Assembly: GCA_964059195.1 (NCBI GenBank)
Contig: CAXKWD010000002.1
Coordinates: 153,901,042 to 153,965,041, forward strand
Reading direction: 5' to 3'
DNA length: 64,000 nt
Source: Ectobius pallidus
Taxonomy: Eukaryota; Arthropoda; Insecta; Blattodea; Ectobiidae
Shown here: positions 32,201 through 42,447 of the stretch, in pieces
Layout of the letters: the number at the start of each line of letters is the position of its first letter
How positions within the stretch are numbered: position 1 is the first letter of the stretch
Notes under the pieces: model-generated
What the model was told of the DNA's origin: nothing
Database searches by the model: none
The model's input: only the letters and a program-made list of their open reading frames with translations
Made by a program: the position numbers and the translations under genes

Positions 32201-32986
32201 AATGACATTCAATATAAACTGCAATTCAAACTAGACAAGAAATGTTCAAATAATCAGGCAGAACAGCTGGCGATCTCGGAGGCACTGGAAAAAATTAAAG
32301 ACATGGAATTACAAGAAGGTATTCAAAAAAATCTAGCACTCTACACAGACAGTAAAGTCACCTTGGACTCACTCCATAACTCCAAAAACCACAACAGATT
32401 AATAGAAAAAATAAGGCAGCAAATAATTACACTAGAAAGGCAAAACTGGAATATAGAAATTGCATGGGTTAAAGCCCACGTAGGAATAAGAGGAAATGAA
32501 ACTGCAGATCGACTTGCGAAAAAGGCTACAACAAACAACGAGGCAGAGAAGTACAATAAAATACCTCTAAGTGCATTACGGAAAACAATAAGAGAGAAAA
32601 CTTTGGAACTATGGGAATGTGAATGGCAAAATACAACTAAAGGAGCAGAGACAAAACAATATTTCCCTACCGTAGCCCAGAGACTTAAACAAAGATTCCC
32701 GATAACAGCCAACATCACAGCAATGCTAACAGGACATGGAAGACTGAAAGCATATTATCACCGGTTCCACTTGACGGATGATCCAACCTGTCCCTGTAAT
32801 GAAGAAAGTCAAACTACTGACCACTTACTGTACAGATGCAGCCAATTAAGCCAACAAAGAGCAAAATTAAGGATGGACATCACAAAAAAAGGAGGAGCAT
32901 GGCCAGCCAGCAAAAAAGAATTAATATCAAGATTTACAAAAGAATATTGTACATTTGTAAATGCTATTGACTTACAAAGTATATAA
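29279..32986 (+). CDS. R1-like ORF2: endonuclease, reverse transcriptase, RNase H (intact)
   Basis: 1235 codons without a break. The AP-type endonuclease (residues about 20-235) shows QINLNHSRAATDN, VLIQEPYT, GMDSNARSKTWND and SCSDHKFITF. The reverse transcriptase (about 480-800) shows KTPGEDGITS, KYRPISLLNTGGKILEK, SLDVQGAFDAAWW, GCPQGSCCGPGFWN and the catalytic AFADDFLLI. RNase H (about 950-1080) shows EAYTDGSKTE, NNQAEQLAISEAL, LYTDSKVTLDS and KAHVGIRGNETADRLAK, giving D-E-D-D. The C-terminus has the knuckle CPCNEESQTTDHLLYRC. Domain order with RNase H and the GCPQGSCCGP motif suggests the R1 group. All catalytic residues I can check are present. Confidence 0.93.
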   Translation: MATPKTIINRFTERNHNDNIVLNFMQINLNHSRAATDNLMEAIKLNSADVVLIQEPYTIQNRITGITRGYRTFSHGCNRVRTAILIANKQTDAILISQLSDEDAIVIEIIHGNLRFYAVSMYLDLGNDINKDLDKIDNIISFTKGSALLIGMDSNARSKTWNDRITNARGRILEEYLCSKQLHIMNEESENTTFESNTGKSNIDLTITNGVLMKKLNEWKCSSEESCSDHKFITFNIKFQEIYKAEYDFHGVKYLIREEKLQEFWEILTNEFSQVLGNKTTIGSTQDLDNELSRMVNTESDTEKSVQQYEQALFTACKKCFRRLQPSQKMIERKSVPWWTDELTILRKKTNALRRRYQKTKQNGTLREQRKEQYYEGKRKYESTMKKEKMQSWKQYCTLTPSNNPWNAVYRLSAGKRKVNTQLTTLTKPDGTVTQGLQETLNHMIDHFVPDDKNNDDTEYHKNIRTENNIPISTQNDREFTHREIIDIIKRMDPRKTPGEDGITSSILLTVIESFPKYMAEIYNSCLRSGTFPKQWKKAKIIPIVKPGKETSTEVTKYRPISLLNTGGKILEKLLIDRIMHHAHCQQLMNDKQFGFTPQKSTTDAAMAVKRYIKEQLEGGQSLVMVSLDVQGAFDAAWWPSIIKTLREFNCPRNLYHLAKNYFSQRSAVMTMNNLKIEKAVSKGCPQGSCCGPGFWNLQYNSLLELEYTKNAYVVAFADDFLLITKGKSTLEAENYANVELKKIENWAKNNQIRFNEQKTKALLITRKRRNNQQQINIYLNNKQVEQVEKIKYLGIIIDHNFNFNEHIQYITERATKLINALSKAAKLDWGLKHQAMKTIYKGAILPLLSYAAPVWIEAINRKYNRIKFVRVQRLINIKIAKAFRTTSSEALCLITGLTPINLKLQEIAKEYEKLHQSPNLNIDTPLEYKKWPHPADIPKIQEASPNKIYTVEAYTDGSKTEQGVGAGVAIYTNNDIQYKLQFKLDKKCSNNQAEQLAISEALEKIKDMELQEGIQKNLALYTDSKVTLDSLHNSKNHNRLIEKIRQQIITLERQNWNIEIAWVKAHVGIRGNETADRLAKKATTNNEAEKYNKIPLSALRKTIREKTLELWECEWQNTTKGAETKQYFPTVAQRLKQRFPITANITAMLTGHGRLKAYYHRFHLTDDPTCPCNEESQTTDHLLYRCSQLSQQRAKLRMDITKKGGAWPASKKELISRFTKEYCTFVNAIDLQSI

Positions 32987-33174
32987 GTACCCGAGTAAAA
33001 GCAATAATGATAAAAGAAAAAAAAAATATATATATATATATAGCTTAAAAGTCATAAACACGCATAATATATATAAACATAATTTAAATAATAGGCAATG
33101 TAAGACAATAGCATAAGTTAAAAGTAAACCAAAGCATGTAGTATTACCCAAAGTGATGGAACATGTGGCACAAT

Positions 33175-33226
<52 letters not shown>

Positions 33227-33230
33227 ACTG

Positions 33231-34126
33231 TAGGTGACTCAGTTTTATTCCTATGTGGCTTTAACTGCATCTGAGGTTTAAATTCTTGTTTCTTGCTTGC
33301 TGCCACAAGAGCATTGCATCTGCTTTCAACAAATTCATACAGTTCAGTTAGCCTTGGTAGCTGCTTGCCTGAAGTGTGTAGCTCCCATTCCCTCTTTGTC
33401 TTACTATCAAGCTTCTGAAGAACAATGTAAATTGTCATTGGATCCCAAGTGCTTGCTTGTTGATTTAAACTATCTCATGCTTTCAAATTACTTTTGGTAA
33501 CATCAATCAACCTCCTAAGCTGAACCGCATTCTCAGTCACCATTGCAGGTTGTTTCAATATTATCAATATGTGTGTTAACAATTAGCCTTTCATTTTGGT
33601 ATCTTTCTATTAACAAATTGCACTCAATGTTATATCCATCTTCGGTAATGGAATGTGCAGAATTATTCTCTTATCATCACCATGTACAGCTGACATCAGA
33701 TAATGAAATTTCTGTATGTTTGGAATATTTTCATTGTTTCCAACAATAGGTAAATATGTATCCAATCAACCTACTCACGTTTCCTCTAAAATGTGGTGCA
33801 GATAACTGAGGAAGATTTACTCAACAACTGGTGCAGGAGACATACTACAACTCTGTTCCCTTAACTTTCTTTGTGAAAAACTTAATAAAGCACAGTACCT
33901 ATTTTCCACTGAAACTCTTTCTTGTTCATTAATTTCAATATCTTCAAACATGTCTAATTCATCTTGACAGTCATTGAATTTTGCCCAATTATCTCACAAT
34001 AATTGTAATCAAACTGCTATCTCCTTCATCATTCCAAGAATTTACAAACGTTTTCAGCCTGGTAAATACTGTCTTAATGATAGCACATTTTTTCTTAAGT
34101 GCCCCAATTCTATCTTCATTTGACAT
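33231..34126 (-). pseudogene. BEL/Pao Gag N-terminal part
   Basis: The start MSNEDRIGALKKKCAIIKTVFTRL is at 34126 on the minus strand, the coiled-coil opening typical of Pao gag. A stop interrupts near 34000, after which DELDMFEDIEINEQERVSVENRYCALLS continues in another frame. The conserved DUF1759 end LQKLDSKTKREWELHTSGKQLPRLTELYEFVESRCNAL lies at 33300-33435. It runs out at the TA of the Tc1-like insertion and resumes at 25901. Confidence 0.78.
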
Positions 34127-34950
34127 ACTGATGGCAAACAGTAAAAGCCTAAGGAAAAAATAGGTAAGTTTCTTACCTTAATGAAGTTAATTAATCTGCT
34201 AGAATACTTATGTTTATGTAAAAATCTGCCTTCTTGAGAAATTCATCAAAGCCAATCCAGAAAAAGATACAACTATTCCTAACAGATGGCGATACAAACT
34301 CGAATTGCTCCATTGTGAATGTGTAACCAGGGCATGTAAAGCATTGAGTGTTGAAACTCCTGTAAGGATGTATAGTTCAGACGAAGTAGTTCCAAATTAC
34401 CACACCAGGCATCATATCGGCGTCATCACTTAAGAAACTCGCGAGCATAGAAAGCTGTGTATTGTGAACTTATCATACCCTGTTGTTATGCAGTGTATTT
34501 GAAAATTGTATTCACTGTAATAATGGAAGTTCCTTATAAACATAAATTACAATTGCACTTCAAAATAAACTAAATTAAATATATTTGTTATTTTAAAAAT
34601 CTTACAAGAAAGTTTTGACAGTTTCCTTGAGGATTTAGCGGTTGCTTTCCATCTCTTCTCTCTTCAAATTTCTTTCTCATGGAAAATGAAGCGACATTTT
34701 ATAATAAAATACTAGTTGAGGCAGATATAAAAGTAAATGATCCCATGAACAACATACTACCCGCACGCGACTTCTTGGGCGCTGTTTTTATGGGGAAGCG
34801 AAGGTCGGGGAGACGAAAACATAGCTAGCCCATCTGTCTTTCTGCAGTGTTGTCAACCAAAGACACCACATTTCAGCAGAATCGCGCGTATGGTAGGCGC
34901 ACATCAACAGCGTAAGTGTGAGGTATGTGTACAAACAATAAATTGAAGGC
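34127..34950. other. Spacer upstream of BEL gag; LTR not identified
   Basis: It should contain the BEL leader and 5' LTR, but I find no matching copy near 9540-10105. On the minus strand, ATG at about 34679 opens 25 codons (MRKKFEERRDGKQPLNPQG) ending at a GTAAGA donor; on the plus strand an overlapping 49-codon frame starts at 34680. Neither is supported by homology. Confidence 0.3.
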
Positions 34951-35888
34951 TGTGCCATTGGTATATGCTCGGAACCCTATTCTGTGAATTAAACTTTTTT
35001 TTAATTAATTATTCAGATGAATTAAACATTTTATTGATAATTTATTAATCAGGTACTCACATGTTTCCGGTTTTCTATCACAAGTTTCTTTTCTATCTTA
35101 TTATGTTCAAAGGTGTAATTGTTTTGTGTTGGTTAATTCCGGTTTTTGTTATCACGTCCCTTCTGGATTTTTCTTTTCTGTTCATCTGCTGTTTGAGCCC
35201 TCTGGTTTGTTTACCTAGTAGTGTTGTTAAGTTCCACGAACCAGATCGTACCGTGCGGGCCCTGAAGCAACATGTCTACGTACATTCAGATCGCACCATG
35301 AGGACAACCAAGCAACTTCTCCTTCAGAGTAAGCGCCAGGAACCAAACCATGTTTCGTCTCTACGAGTGGTAGTACCATGATTCAGAGCCATGGCCATCT
35401 TCCGCTGTGTGGCCATCCAGTGGCGTTAACTTAATATCAGGTATGGCTCCATTATTTTGACATTATAATTTTCTTCGCTGGTGGGATTTTCAGTTTGTTT
35501 AGTTTATCTTTTTCAGTAATATTTCATTGTTTTGTATTTTTCTGCCCACCAGTTCTTTGCTTATTTCATTATTACCTTCTACTATATTACAGCTACGTAT
35601 TCTTTATGACCTTAATGTGATGGAAAGACGACCTTATTTTCGTATTCCATGAATCTGAGCCATCAGCTATCTTTAAAACCATTCTTGTCTGTTCGTTACT
35701 TATATACATATAAATTCCAGCTTTACATATTTGATTGCATTTATTAAGACCTATTGTATTCTCTGCTTATTCAATAAACTATTGTTATACTCTTGTTATA
35801 ATTCTGAAAATCCATTGTTTGTTTATTCTGTGGATCAGTTTCCTCCTCTGGGTTTGAAATTAGTAAATTGGGACAGGACAACGCCACA
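34951..35888 (+). repeat. LTR copy A (TGTGCC...CCACA), family shared with 43920-45087
   Basis: A 938-bp block from TGTGCCATTGG to CGCCACA, matching 43920-45087 almost throughout. It begins TG and ends CA, and carries AATAAACTATTG near its 3' end as a polyadenylation region, so it reads as an LTR. It is followed directly by a Met-tRNA-type primer site, hence a 5' LTR with some internal sequence. An inner 106-codon frame at 35061 is not supported as protein. Confidence 0.75.
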
Positions 35889-35893
35889 AATAG

Positions 35894-35904
35894 TGGTAGC
35901 AGAG
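35894..35904 (+). promoter_or_regulatory. Primer-binding site after LTR copy A
   Basis: TGGTAGCAGAG five bases after the LTR end is complementary to the 3' end of animal initiator tRNA-Met (CTCTGCTACCA). Confidence 0.65.
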
Positions 35905-37464
35905 TGTAGTTTCACTCTGTGCCACAGAGAGGGCGCTGAATTCTGCAGATCACTCCAGTTTTTAGTTTTTCATCTTTTTGGCTATTTATTCATAGAGTCA
36001 TGTGTCTGCTCTTTGCTTTGATCCTCTTGCCCTTCCAGGTTAGCTTCTTGGGTTTTTATGTTTATAGCTGAATACCATCCCCAGTCTTTCTGTTGGCTTT
36101 CAGCCTTTATTAGCCTTGCACACTGTCAGTTGGCCAACACTCAAATCGATGGCCTCACGCGACAGATGGCAGCCAAATGACGTTACATATATGTATATAT
36201 ATATCAATACCTGTATTATAAGCTGCTCTGTAGTTTTTGTTCTGCGAGTTTTCATGCATATTTATTCTGTATTTTGTATAGACTGTTCTTTTCTGTTCTT
36301 ACTCTCTGCGTCCGGGCGGAATATTTCGTCTGGGATGTTGGGTAAAGGGGCCGTTGTGTGGCTCAGTCTCACTAGAGTATTTCTGTGGGTTTTTGTGCTG
36401 TCCCTTCGGTTGGTTCTACTTGGCAGAATAGTTTTTTTTTTTTTAAGATAGTCTGTTTAAGTAATTTGTCCGGTCGTAACATGCCCTTAGCCTTGTCTCA
36501 TCAGCGTAGTTCTGATGTTTTTGGACGGCTTTTGAGGTAGTTGGTCTGTGATGTTGCTCTGGATTTTGTATGTCCATGAGAGTGTTTTTGTAATGGGAGG
36601 GTTTTCTTGATTTCTATTTAAGCTAACCTGTTATCGTAGGGATTTTGTAAAGTTTTCTTAGACCCATCGCATTTTGACCTTAGTCTAAATTTTCCGTCTG
36701 ATTATCTTTCTGAACCTATTTGTCATTCAGTATTTCTAGGCCTAACATCGTATCAAGTATGAATATGCAAGTTTAGAGTATTTTCTAAATTTCTTATGTG
36801 TTCCATATAGGGAATATTTTAGTATTATGGTATTTTGGTAATTTGCTTTCTGATAATATTTCGGCTTCGTACTTTGCATTTCCATACTTGTGCGATGTTA
36901 ATTTTTGGGGTTTCTCTTGGGGCAATTTTTTTAAGGCAGTTTGTACACACTGATTCTAGCCATGCCGTTTTCTTTATTGCTCAATTTATTCATATCAATT
37001 TTTACAAATAGAATTGCCAATTTTGCATTTTCATTCCTAGTACATGCAGCGTTTTTTCGGGGTTTTCTCTTTTTTCCCCCCGTCAGTCTTTCCTGATCTT
37101 TGGCTTTTTTCTTTGTTTTCCTTCTTATGGGCATACTTGCTGTTTCTTTGATTTTTTTCTTTCCAAAAATAAAATCAGTTCAGATAAATTTCTCTATAAA
37201 AAATAATTATTGCACCGGGGTATTTTCCACAGAGGCCTTTGCTTCCAGTAAAAGCATGTAAAGTAGCTGGGAATCTGGTAAGCAAGGAGTTGATATTTGC
37301 TACCCGTAGATCGATTGCGTGGCAGGTATAAAATAAGCAAAATGGTAAGAATATTATTGAATTAAATCTTAGATAAGGTAAACAACTTTTATTTCTTTTA
37401 TGCCTTTAGTCCATACAACAGGTAATAACAGGTGTGGCTATGGTAAGTAATTGGTTCGTATGTA
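35905..37464. other. Non-coding; possible LTR-element leader
   Basis: T-rich with a TA microsatellite at 36186-36205. No gag or pol similarity is seen on either strand. Some of it may be the remainder of the LTR element starting at 34951. Confidence 0.4.
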
Positions 37465-37679
37465 TAGGCCTAAACAAAATATTCAATAACAATAATTTAG
37501 TTCTAGCATGAAAACGCCTACCTATTGGTTATATGAAACTGCGTCAGGAAATGTACATTAAATATACAGTATACATGTATAGCCAAAACTAGCAGTTGAC
37601 TTCAACTAAAACCTGATATGAAAACTGAATCTGCCTAATTAACTTGTGTTGAAGAAGAGCTCAATGAATAATTTGTAAT

Positions 37680-39003
37680 TTATTCTTCTTCTTCTCCTAC
37701 ACGGTTTAGGCCCTTTAGCCTGTTCCGGCTCCAAAATCTTGTTCTGTCCATCTTCTTTTTGGTCGTCCTGGGTTTCTGCATCCTTGTGGTCTGTAATTAT
37801 ATGCTGCTTTAGGTATTCTGTTATCTGTCATCCTTTCTAAATGTTCTTTCCAATTGCTTCTATATTCATTTATTGTTTTATTTAGTTCTTCCACATTTAA
37901 TTGTTGTCTTATTTCATTATTTTGTTTTTTATCCAATATTGTATATCCTGCTATAGGTCTAAGGAATTTCATTTCAGCTGTCTGTATTCTTCTTTTGTAT
38001 TGTGAGGTTGTTGTCCATGTTTCTGACCTGTAACTTAAGGTGGGAATGGCCATTGTTTTATATAACTTTATTATTGATTCTTTTCTGGCTTTATTTTTTA
38101 ATGTCCTCTTTATAGTTCCTGTTATATGATTAAATCTATTTAATTTTTTGTTAATGTCTGTTTCAGACCTGTATGTTATTTCACACCCAAGGAAATTAAA
38201 TACTGACACTTGTTCTATGATTTTATTTTCTATATTTATTTTAGACCGAACTGAGTAATTACCTTTAAATGCCATAACTTTTGTTTTCTCTATCGAAATC
38301 TCCATATGATATGTTCTTGAAATCAAGTTTAATTTGTGTGTCATTCTTTGGAGTTCATCTTCACTTTTCGCTATTAGTAATTGGTCATCTGCAAAAACCA
38401 TTGCCTTTACTATTGTTTTCCCCAGATTAATTCCACCTACTGTTTATTGTTTCCACGATTTTATCATGTCGTCAATATATAGATTAAAAAGAGTGGTTGA
38501 TATTGGGCAACCTTGTCTAACACCTTTAGTTACCGTTACTGGTTCTCGTTTGTTTATTTTAATTTTGGTTTCTACATACAGACTCCTAATTACGTTTATC
38601 AGATGCATTGGTACTCCTTTGTTTTCTAATATTTCCCAGAGTTTTACATTTTAATTCTTCCTCTAATTCAACCTCTTTATGATGAATACCACGTACATTC
38701 CAAGTTGCAATTTTTATTTGATCTTGTTTAACTTTCCGTTTTCTTTCTCGTTTAACCATGTTCTGTGCTTGTGTCGTCAACAATGTATCAGTCCGGCAAT
38801 TATTTTGGAGCTTACGAGTAATATAATTTTACGTGGATGGGTTACCAGCCCTTCACACAACTTCTAAACCTTTGAAGGAGGGGTTTGTCTTACGAGTAGC
38901 CTTCTCCTAGTCATGCTGAGTCATGACTACCCAGGTTTGTCTTACGAGTTTCCTTCTCCTAGATGTGTTGCTATCCTCAGCTAACGAGTCACATCCACCC
39001 GTT
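37680..39003 (-). mobile_element. RTE-like LINE with large internal deletion
   Basis: Flanked by ATTTGTAAT at 37671-37679 and 39004-39012. The minus-strand 3' end has a GAA-repeat tail (37680-37690). The 5' UTR and start of the endonuclease are present at 38640-39003, but the frame then jumps straight into the RT palm, so about two thirds of ORF2 was deleted internally, not by 5' truncation. Confidence 0.85.
37715..38783 (-). pseudogene. RTE-like ORF2, endonuclease start fused to RT end
   Basis: From 38783: a basic leader then IKIATWNVRGIHHKEVELEEEL, the opening of an AP endonuclease. Near 38645 the sequence switches to RT: KLWEILENKGVPMHLINVIRSLY, VTKGVRQGCPISTTLFNLYIDDM in one frame, then MVFADDQLLIA with the FADD catalytic motif, VFNFLGCEIT, AIPTLSYRSETWT and the C-terminal GRPKRRWTEQ in the frame 37715-38401. 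One stop lies near 38445. Both ends of the protein remain and the middle is gone. Polymerase motifs after the deletion are intact, but no nuclease is left. Confidence 0.83.
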
Positions 39004-39240
39004 ATTTGTAATATATAATTTGTAAAACATTCAACAATAATAATTTAGTTTCAACCATGTAAACGCCTAGAAGCTGTAGTTATTTGAAACAGTGTTAGGG
39101 AATATACAGTAAATACTCAGTATACCTGTATAACCCAAAACAAGCAGTTAACTTAAACTAAAACTTCATGTGAAAACTGAATCTGTCTAATTAACTGTAT
39201 TGAAGAAAATCACAATGAATAATTCGTAAGATATAATTTG

Positions 39241-41119
39241 ATACATATTCATAACTGAATTAATATTTACTGCACCAACGATTACTATGTCAGCTTAGTA
39301 GGCCTGTACTTAACGGTGAAGATAATTAAACTTTTATTAAGTGAGATATCACTGCTATTTTAATTCTAAGTGTAAAACAGAATACTTAATGATCCTTTAG
39401 TTAGAAATGAACTTTACTTCCAGCAAATAGAATTATTACTGTTTTCGTGCTTTCAGATAAAGCATGATGGCATGATTGTTGATTTTACGCAAGAAATGCG
39501 AGACATTGTAATATAGGAGCAACAGAAAAATTAACTACACAATGAATTTAGTTGCTAACTAGATTTCAAGCATACAGAAAAAGACGAAAGCATTGCTTAA
39601 TACAGATCACCAGATAAACACGGGTCAAAGCTCCGTGCGTAAAGAGAAAATAGGACTTACTCCCGTAATGCAAAACGATAAACAGCTATCATAACACGAT
39701 ATCTAACTTCCAATCAACATTGAAAACTTGTGTTATTGAATATTGCCAGTGATTACAAATGAAAGCTAAATATAAGCTACAATTATATGGCATAAAGCTT
39801 AAAGCAAGATAACTGAGACAACAATCAGGCCACGTGCATTAGTTCTGATTCTCATTACCAGTATGTGAATGTATGTGAGTGAAGCTCTGAAGTTTTGATG
39901 GCATAAAAGATTTTCTGTAAATTTCGAATAAATGGCTGAAAATGGCAGTTGATCAAAAACATATTTTTTTTTACACAAATCCATAACTAATTAAATACGG
40001 AAGAACAAATCGCAAAAACAACAACATGAAATTAATAATTTACTAACTGAACTGTATAAACTAAGCAGCAAAATCTAGACTAAAACCCAATGCCACAACT
40101 AAACAAAATTATAAAAACCTCCCATAACTGATAATCACAAAACGCGAATGGTGGAGACCAATTTCAAAGTCCAGAACAGAATTTCACAAAAGGCCAGAAC
40201 CTAACCATGGCAAAATTTAGATGGCCGAAAATACAAATTTAGAAGCCAAAATTGGTGAGCACACAAAGTAATTTTATATGATTTAAATATTTCCAAAAAC
40301 AAATAATATATGGTGCTCACCGAATCGGATCCCAAGTAGCTGGTCATCCACACACTCTCACTGCCTAATTTCAACTGCCAAGAGACTAACCAAGATGGTC
40401 GCCTCTTTCAGCCATCGTGAGCATTACGCATGCGCACTATTTACTCATTCAACCTCACACAGAGCCCTCTTTACTAAATTTACACAATATCAACGCTATC
40501 TTTCTTTTTTTTTTAGTCTATTCCGTCCATGGCGGTAATTCCATTAATTCCAGGCACAATTAATGCATCAACATGGCGCATTGTAAAGACTTTCTGGTTT
40601 TCTGCTCTGAATCTTGAACCTCACTTGGACATTATTTTGAAATATAAAGTTCAAAACAAAATAGAAAAAATTCTAAATGTCTATTGGCTGCAATTATTTG
40701 AACCTATTTAAAAGAATTTAATTTTTGGCTGCAGTTATTTTAATAAAGTTAAGACTGAAATATTTTTACCATATGGTAAACATGATTTTTATTGGTTATA
40801 TACTAATCTTGGTGTGCCAAAACCTCATTAAAGGAAGAAAGGGAATGTTTATGCCTCATCAGATTGTTAGGATTGTAAAAGTATATTGTTAGTCATTTTC
40901 TTTGGTAATTTTAGCCTGTATTTGATTGCAGTGTCTTTGGTGTTCTTAATGACTAAAAGAAAAAAAAAGTATTATAATATTTATAAAAAATAGAGCATTA
41001 TAATATTGATAAAGAAATCAGAGGAATACAGACAATGTTATATATTAAAATAAATAAATGATTAATATGGAAGCTCTCTTTATACATATTATGCAAATGA
41101 TTAGAAATTACGTATTGTA
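39241..41119. other. No gene recognised
   Basis: AT-rich sequence. A T-run followed by AG (40505-40516) precedes a 60-codon frame starting ATG 40529, which has no recognisable homology. Around 40380-40460 lies a GC-richer patch of the sort seen at transposon ends. I support no feature. Confidence 0.4.
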
Positions 41120-42445
41120 CGAGGTCTGATTGGAAAGTTTTAAGAATGGATCCGCCACTGCTTATTGGTTTGGCAGGCAGGTACACCGAAGGTGGGGGTT
41201 AATCATTGACTTGTCCTTGAATGCCCTCTGACAGGAAAGTGCGTTTCCTTTATTCAGTTTGTTGTGGCAGCTGATTGAATGAGGGTCTGTTAGGACTTGT
41301 TGCTGGATTCTCTCTGCGTGAAAATGGACATAAAACGGAGCAACGAGTGTGTGAAATTTTGTTTTAAAACCGGGAAATCAGCTTCTGAGACTTACGAACT
41401 ATTAAAAACAGCTTTTGGAGATAAGTGTCTGAGACAGTCAAATATTTTTGTGTGGTTCAACAGATTTAAAAATGGTCACGAATCATTTGAAGATGAACCA
41501 CGGTCCGGCCGTCCTTCCACTTCAAAAAGAAATGAAAATGTTGTGAAAGTTCGCGATTTAGTGTGCTCTGATCATAGATTTGCAATTAGGGAGATGGCTG
41601 ATGAACTTGATTTAAGTTTCTATGCAGTTCAGTCAATTTTAACTGAAGATCTGAACATGCGTTGAGGTCTGCAAAATTCATTCCAATATTGTTGTCAAAT
41701 GACCAGAAACAACACCGACTTGAAGTGTGCCAAGAACTGATTAAGCGGGTTAAAAAAGACCCAGATTTGTTAGTTAGGGTAATTACAGGTGACGAATCGT
41801 GGGTATATGGATATGATCCTGAAACCAAAGTTCAGTCTTCACAGTGGAAGAGTCCAGGTTCACCATGACCGAAAAAAGCACGGCAAAGTTGGTCGAATGT
41901 GAAGACAATGTTGGTGATTTTTTTCGATTCTACCGGTATTGTGCATCATGAATTTACCCCAGAGGACAGATAATTAACCAGGAATACTACAATTGTGTCC
42001 TTGAGAGTTTGCGCGAAAAGGTGCGGAAGAAAAGGCCTGCATTGTGGAAAGACAGGAGTTGGGTGCTCGACCACGACAATGCACCAACTCATCGTGCCTT
42101 CTCAATCGTGGAATTTTTTACCAAATTCCAAATCCCTGTGCTTCCACAAGCGCCCTATTCCCCTGATATAGCCCCTGCGGACTTCTACCTGTTTCCTAAA
42201 CTGAAATTTTCACTGAAAGGGAAGCGATTTGACTCGATTGAAGACATCCAGGCAAATACGAAGAGCGTCCTTAACACACTTCAGGAAAAAAAATTTCAGG
42301 AATGTTTCCAAAAGGGGAAACACCGTTGGAGTAGGTGTATTCAGTCAGAAGGGGACTATTTTGAAGGATTTGCATCACAGTAGCATGTAAGAACCACCAT
42401 TGTGAAATTACAAGCCCATTCTTAAAACTTTCCAATCAGACCTCG
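41120..42445 (+). mobile_element. mariner element
   Basis: About 27-bp inverted ends starting CGAGGTCTGATTGGAAAG (left 41120; right complement ends 42445), flanked by TA at 41118-41119 and 42446-42447. 1326 bp, the usual length for mariner. Confidence 0.95.
41324..42383 (+). pseudogene. mariner transposase (SETMAR-like), frameshifted
   Basis: The N-terminal helix-turn-helix pair starts MDIKRSNECVKFCFKTGKSA, with WFNRFKNG and EDEPRSGRPSTS as in mariners. The catalytic core shows VITGDESWVYGYDPE (first D), HDNAPTH (second D) and YSPDIAPADFYLFPKLK (third D), consistent with D,D(34)D. Frame changes occur near 41662, 41868-42010 and in the C-terminal tail, so it is inactive. The start was chosen at the second ATG because it matches the family N-terminus. 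Confidence 0.92.
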
Positions 42446-42447
42446 TA

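Larger units (their letters stand above)
28955..33225 (+). mobile_element. R1-like LINE with intact ORF2 and 44-nt poly(A)
   Basis: Carries the C-terminal end of ORF1, a complete ORF2, a 195-bp 3' UTR with AT repeats (33025-33045) and an uninterrupted A-run at 33182-33225. It is 5'-truncated within ORF1, which is open leftward to the inverted repeat. The long pure A tail and intact ORF2 point to a recent insertion. Confidence 0.88.
25902..33230. mobile_element. Tc1/mariner-like element (TA duplication) expanded by later insertions
   Basis: The left end at 25902 (after TA 25900-25901) aligns with the left end of the fold-back element at 59712: an ACAATGTGTTTCACG start, then GAGTTGG and ACGCGG. 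The right end is the CACTG before TA at 33231-33232. With one TA retained, the BEL gag frame is open across the site. The Tc1-like part recognisable inside is 25902-26380; the rest was filled by a copia fragment and an R1-like LINE whose poly(A) abuts the right end. Confidence 0.7.
10106..34126 (-). mobile_element. BEL/Pao LTR retrotransposon in eight pieces, host of a nested cluster
   Basis: Gag, protease, reverse transcriptase, RNase H, integrase and C-terminal domain appear in canonical order on the minus strand from 34126 down to about 10106. Seven insertions interrupt them: 11132-14184, 14887-19291, 19441-21717, 21985-23529, 24841-25316, 25902-33230, and a LINE nested within the first. 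Summed, the BEL pieces give about 4.9 kb, the expected internal length. At each junction, deleting the insertion with one target-duplication copy keeps the BEL frame open, showing that all arrived by clean insertion into an otherwise readable element. At least one frameshift (near 24150) belongs to the BEL itself. I could not delimit its LTRs; the SINE lies where the 3' LTR might be. Confidence 0.88.
37465..39240. repeat. Diverged tandem duplication of about 220 bp, split by a LINE
   Basis: 37465-37679 and 39013-39240 align (ACAATAATTTAGTT, AAAACGCCTA/TAAACGCCTA, ACAGTATAC, GAAAACTGAATCTG, CAATGAATAAT). The LINE at 37680-39003 inserted at the end of the first unit. Confidence 0.75.

Noticed and set aside
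34679..34830. Short ATG frames on both strands, one ending at a GTAAGA donor
   Set aside because: Overlapping on opposite strands, no homology; too short to support.
35061..35381. 106-codon frame inside LTR copy A (and 62 codons in copy B)
   Set aside because: LTR sequence; the two copies differ by indels and substitutions without coding constraint, and no family is recognised.
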